Source of the DNA: Phoronis australis
Taxonomy: Eukaryota > Phoronida > Phoronidae
DNA length: 64,000 nt
NCBI GenBank assembly: GCA_002633005.1
Contig: NMRA01000823.1
Coordinates: forward strand, 1-64,000
Direction: 5' to 3'
Shown: positions 63,424 through 64,000 of the stretch, one piece after another
How the letters are laid out: the number at the start of each line of letters is the position of its first letter
How positions within the stretch are numbered: the stretch's first letter is position 1
Translations under genes and position numbers: made by a program
Notes under the pieces: generated by a model
The model's input: the letters and a program-made list of their open reading frames with translations, nothing else
What the model was told of the DNA's origin: nothing
Databases searched by the model: none

Positions 63424-63692
63424 ATGGCATCGCGATTTCGTGACGAGATAGCGTCCGTTCTGCACTGTCTTGAGAGTGACAATATGGCGCTCGGTGAGCT
63501 CCGGTTCACTAATTTATTTCACCAGGTGCGGACTATCCTTTGCGCAAAGGCATTATAGAACTGTTTGCCGACTATTCTGTCACAAGTTTCTCAACACAAG
63601 AATGACTAGATGATCTATGTAAGTTCTATCCCCCGTCAGCTTTGCCTAGTTTTCAGAATTATGTTTGCGAGTGTCGACGTCAGTTTAAATAG
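63424..63692 (+). pseudogene. Unidentified decayed coding sequence
   Basis: From ATG at 63424 one frame gives 44 residues (MASRFRDEIASVLHCLESD, then MALGELRFTNLFHQVRTILC) and a TAG at 63556-63558. One frame over, the text continues GIIELFADYSVTSFSTQE, TGA, then LDDLCKFYPPSALPSFQNY and VCECRRQFK before TAG at 63690-63692. Coding-like text resumes within a few bases of the frame change and again after the TGA, which suggests a once-continuous protein of about 89 residues. I do not recognise the family. It may belong to a mobile element, or be a damaged exon. Confidence 0.4.
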
Positions 63693-64000
63693 CCCTACTG
63701 ACCAGGATTCTTGACTAAACATTTCAACGTTAGATAAATTGCTATAAGATTAACAGATGTATATACAGCCGACTGGAAATCTTGAAGAACATTTTCGTCA
63801 ACAGAAGCAAGTGAAACAGCCGAGCCTAAGGTCGAACTCGTACTGTAAACGAATCTACAAACGCGTCATCGGGCATGTCGCCGTTATAGCTGTAGATGGA
63901 CAATCGAGTTCAATACTCATGAATTCGTGATTAATTTTCGTTCGAAATCTTAAACCGACAAGTTTAGCAGTCGTAGAAATAATTTAGAATTTCATTAAAA
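63693..64000. other. Window end, nothing recognised
   Basis: Short non-coding tail; no gene or repeat seen. Confidence 0.4.

Overview
This window is nuclear DNA from an animal, most likely a marine invertebrate. It is AT-rich, with genes split by multi-kilobase introns. It holds a Wnt gene, an ecdysteroid-kinase-like (CHK) gene, an intronless TRIM-NHL relic, remnants of hAT, THAP-type and DIRS-like mobile genes, and many small foldback repeats. This mixture suits a hemichordate, cephalochordate, echinoderm or lophotrochozoan. The sequence alone does not decide which. There is no sign of prokaryotic organisation, CRISPR or operons.

Layout. 5-2563 (+): apparent last three coding exons of a gene whose body lies left of the window; I do not recognise it. 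2.6-20 kb: mostly non-coding, with two overlapping minus-strand ORFs near 6 kb, several foldback elements (9.8, 10.4, 11.5-12.2 and 14.6 kb), a RecQ-helicase-like fragment (12.2-12.35 kb), a long AC microsatellite (13.1 kb) and an array of a conserved motif with core GGTACGTACACTACA (17.0-18.6 kb). 20,133-23,727 (+): a complete two-exon CHK/ecdysteroid-kinase-like gene, the only gene wholly inside the window that looks intact. 25-34 kb: repeat-rich, with a 1.17-kb element bounded by perfect 27-bp inverted termini, a decayed hAT transposase piece and a decayed DIRS-like reverse transcriptase. 34-40.7 kb: sparse, with a 574-bp inverted-repeat element. 40.8-42.7 kb (+): a TRIM-NHL pseudogene (RING, two B-boxes, coiled coil, NHL) with several frameshifts. 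47.4-47.6 kb (-): a frameshifted THAP zinc-finger remnant. 49,925-54,178 (-): the last two coding exons of Wnt5. Its earlier exons are not visible and should lie right of the window, so 54-64 kb is probably Wnt5 intron carrying repeats. 63.4-63.7 kb: a degenerate coding-like stretch.

The working genes have no evident functional link: Wnt5 is a secreted signal, the CHK-like protein a small-molecule kinase candidate, and the left-edge gene is unknown. The most unusual structure is the motif array at 17.0-18.6 kb. Its motif copies are nearly identical while the spacers between them have diverged, and they alternate pair, single, pair, single, pair, single over two recognisable units of about 340 bp and a partial third. 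I found no complete new multi-gene system.
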